64,000 nt of DNA. Origin: an uncultured Verrucomicrobiota bacterium. Its GTDB lineage: Bacteria; Verrucomicrobiota; Verrucomicrobiia; Limisphaerales; UBA9464. Below the pieces are notes generated by a model that searched no databases, had not been told where the DNA came from, and worked only from the letters and a program-made list of their open reading frames with translations. Position numbers and translations under genes: made by a program. The first letter of the stretch is position 1. Each line of letters starts with the position of its first letter. Below are positions 62,054-64,000 of the stretch, in pieces. The stretch lies in the NCBI GenBank assembly GCA_903939515.1, contig CAJAHH010000015.1, forward strand, positions 71,058-135,057, written 5' to 3'.

Positions 62054-63997
62054 TCAGTCCACGAAACGCACATTGTCCACGTAAACGGTGCCGCCCTGGG
62101 CCGACCGGAACAGCAAATTGAGTTGCCACCACGCGCTGCTGGCCGGAGCCGTCGCCTTCATGGAACTGTAGTCGAACTCCAAAGTCTTGGAGGCGGAGGT
62201 GTCACCGTTGAGCCACTCCCAGTCCATCAACTGCCTCTGAGTCCAAGTGGCGCCGTCGGCGTTCAGGCCCACCTGCACTTCTAGGTTCCATCCGGCCGAC
62301 TGAGCCGGTCGATGCACGTCGAAACGCACCTTGGAGTGCTTCTTCCAGGCCTCGTACACCGGAGTCCCGAATGATTGACCCAGCCATTCCCAGGTCATCG
62401 AGTTGTCCACAATCACCTTCAGGCTCTTGGAACCATCGGTCACCCCAGCCTCGGTGACAGCCTCGATGCTCACGTACGGTGGATTCTTGCCCGTCGGCAA
62501 CGCCTCCTCATAAGACTCCACTTTGGTGGGTTCGATCTTCGATCCCTGGTCGCGCAGTTGGAAATATTGCGCCGTTGCCGAATCCGTCGCCGCCTCCGGC
62601 AAGAAGACCGTGCGCACCCCACCTTGAGTAATGGGTGTCACGCCCGCGAAGGCCCATTGGTTGGAAGCCAACGCCTTGGACGACCAGAGGAACAACCCCA
62701 CATCGGGCAATGGCCACGAAACCCGCCATGCCGTACCCAAGGGTCGGAGTAAGACGCCGCCCGCTCCCTCTTGAAGTGACTGCAGCTTCGGGTCCAAGAC
62801 TGCAGCCATGGTAAAATCTTGGTCGATCGCTGCTGAGAAGTCGGCCCCACCCGCGATCCGCACCCGACTCAACGTCATCACCCGATCGTTGCGAGTGTAA
62901 GGCTGAGCACCGAAGAGCACCCAGGCGTTATTGCCCAGAGCGAAGGCTTCGAAAAGTTCGATCGGAATCTCCACCGTCCCTGTCAGCCCGCCCGGGGCCT
63001 GAACCGTCAACGATCGCGCTTGCAAGCTCAGAGCCCAAGTCCCCACCAATGAGGTCAAACCCGAGTTGGTCTTGGACCACAGAAGTCCTGATGGCTCGAA
63101 TCGCACACCGTGGCTGTTGGCGGCATTCACCTTGAAGCGCACGTCCACGGAATATTCGCCGCTCTCGGTCTGGCGCGCCTCGAGGAAGATCCCGTTCGGG
63201 TGGCTCCAGTCCGGGCTGGTGCTGACTGGAGCATCCGGCCCTGCGGTCAGCAGAATGTTGGCCGCATAACCCGAGGACCCCGCCTCCACGGTCTCACTGA
63301 CGGTCATCGAATAAGTCACCGGTCCTGAATCATTGCGCCAGGACAAGCCCGAGGCCACATCGGCCGTGGTGCCGATATTCTTGCGACTATAATCCGCATT
63401 GCCGGTGGTACGAATCTCCAAACCCGGCAGAGCGCGCCTCAGGCTCAAGACCGGCGGTGGCGGCGGGGCCGAAGCTTTGACGAACACGAGGTTGTCGATC
63501 CAGATCGACTGAGAGCCACTCAGGCCTGAGTTCCAGTGAATATTCACCCCGACGCTCGCCGTGGCCGAGGCCGGCAGGGGTTTCTCAAAGCGGGTCCAAC
63601 CGGTCTTCGTCAGAGTGCCCATCGGCACCTCGGTCCCGGGCCAGCCCCAGCCTACCGGCCGCAGTCGAACCGAGACCGTACCGTAGTCACCCTTGGCATT
63701 GGGTTTGGTGGCCGGATCGATGTACGCATCCAGACGCAGTTTGTCATATGGCCCAAAATCGCTGACCGCCAGAGCGCCCTGCAGGGTAGTATCCCCCGAC
63801 GAACTGAAATCGACATCCGCCCGGAGCGAACCGGAATCGGAGCTCCCGGTGCCATCCAGCGCAGGGTCCCACGAATAGGAACGCTCGGCCCCCCAACCAC
63901 CCGAGAACCCGTCCAAACCCTGATCGAAGCTCTTGCCCTTGAGGTCCTGTGCATGGAGCCCCTTTTGAAAAAGCAGCGCGACCATCAGCAGCATCAA
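62054..63997 (-). CDS. Large secreted carbohydrate-binding-type protein, N-terminus at window edge
   Basis: At least 647 residues. The start lies at the window edge; a hydrophobic run (MLLMVALLFQKGLHAQ) looks like the end of a signal peptide. Residues about 20-175 form a beta-sandwich of carbohydrate-binding type (SFDQGLDGFSGGWGAERSYS to SQSIWIDNLVFV), 185-400 a LamG-like region, then a domain ending AQYFQLRDQG that matches the FYRIRSRA domain of the neighbouring dikinase, and a second beta-sandwich ending GGTVYVDNVRFVD. No catalytic motif was found. It probably binds polysaccharide outside the cell. Confidence 0.65.
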   Translation of the reverse strand: MMLLMVALLFQKGLHAQDLKGKSFDQGLDGFSGGWGAERSYSWDPALDGTGSSDSGSLRADVDFSSSGDTTLQGALAVSDFGPYDKLRLDAYIDPATKPNAKGDYGTVSVRLRPVGWGWPGTEVPMGTLTKTGWTRFEKPLPASATASVGVNIHWNSGLSGSQSIWIDNLVFVKASAPPPPPVLSLRRALPGLEIRTTGNADYSRKNIGTTADVASGLSWRNDSGPVTYSMTVSETVEAGSSGYAANILLTAGPDAPVSTSPDWSHPNGIFLEARQTESGEYSVDVRFKVNAANSHGVRFEPSGLLWSKTNSGLTSLVGTWALSLQARSLTVQAPGGLTGTVEIPIELFEAFALGNNAWVLFGAQPYTRNDRVMTLSRVRIAGGADFSAAIDQDFTMAAVLDPKLQSLQEGAGGVLLRPLGTAWRVSWPLPDVGLFLWSSKALASNQWAFAGVTPITQGGVRTVFLPEAATDSATAQYFQLRDQGSKIEPTKVESYEEALPTGKNPPYVSIEAVTEAGVTDGSKSLKVIVDNSMTWEWLGQSFGTPVYEAWKKHSKVRFDVHRPAQSAGWNLEVQVGLNADGATWTQRQLMDWEWLNGDTSASKTLEFDYSSMKATAPASSAWWQLNLLFRSAQGGTVYVDNVRFVD

Positions 63998-64000
63998 CCC

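Noticed and set aside
1-64000. tRNA genes, rRNA genes and CRISPR arrays
   Set aside because: No stretch showed a tRNA T-loop plus acceptor pairing, rRNA core sequences or regularly spaced direct repeats on reading through the intergenic regions.

Overview
The window is about 60% GC, densely coded DNA that looks like a member of the Verrucomicrobiota (PVC group). Pointers are the DUF1501 and DUF1549/DUF1553 'planctomycete-type' operons, an ECF sigma factor with a membrane extension, many secreted beta-propeller and carbohydrate-binding proteins, a futalosine-pathway menaquinone gene (mqnD), few clear Shine-Dalgarno sites, and a motile-cell flagellar operon with P- and L-ring genes, which implies an outer membrane. 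No tRNA, rRNA or CRISPR array was found; RNase P RNA is present.

Layout. 1-86: 5' end of a dipeptidyl-peptidase-7/S46-like gene leaving the window. 316-2556: a c-di-AMP (ydaO-type) riboswitch ahead of the potassium transporter gene kup. 2784-3689: PfkB sugar kinase. 3789-11444: a nine-gene minus-strand flagellar operon, flgF-flgG-flgA-flgH-flgI-flgJ-flgN-flgK-flgL. 11896-12713: a small exported Cys/Lys peptide and rnpB. 12775-15966: oxidoreductase, secreted metallo-hydrolase, gcvH and a small unknown gene. 16115-20918: a tight operon of a CarF/PEDS1-type plasmanyl-lipid desaturase, an LplT-like lysophospholipid transporter, an Aas-like acyltransferase/acyl-ACP synthetase and a lipase-like hydrolase. 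21088-21807: ferredoxin/flavodoxin reductase-like protein. 21877-24312: an accessory islet with a truncated permease, a toxin gene interrupted by a stop codon next to an intact antitoxin, a frameshifted integrase relic and an intact UPF0175/DUF3368 toxin-antitoxin pair. 24652-30040: rpsA, a membrane-fused ECF sigma factor with a co-transcribed paralogue of its extracytoplasmic part, and cysE.

30060-46570: toxin relic, a secreted phosphoesterase/beta-propeller, mqnD, a DUF1501/DUF1553/cytochrome-WD40 operon, an LTA-synthase-like membrane sulfatase-fold enzyme, an SGNH hydrolase, a PQQ-type propeller and a DapA-family aldolase. 46785-52137: PIN-toxin relic, second propeller, DUF1643 protein, another DUF1501 protein, and a frameshifted DNA-binding protein with a downstream-truncated neighbour. 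52217-63997: esterase, secreted PPP-type phosphatase, a divergent DUF1549/1553 and DUF1501 pair, an apparently exported dikinase with a GWD-like domain order, and a large secreted carbohydrate-binding-type protein cut by the window edge.

The most interesting items are the CarF-LplT-Aas-lipase operon, which reads as a vinyl-ether phospholipid synthesis and remodelling unit, the exported dikinase, and the membrane-tethered sigma factor with its paralogous partner. A second theme is decay: four or five toxin-antitoxin or defence relics, with one intact pair, lie in gaps between housekeeping genes.
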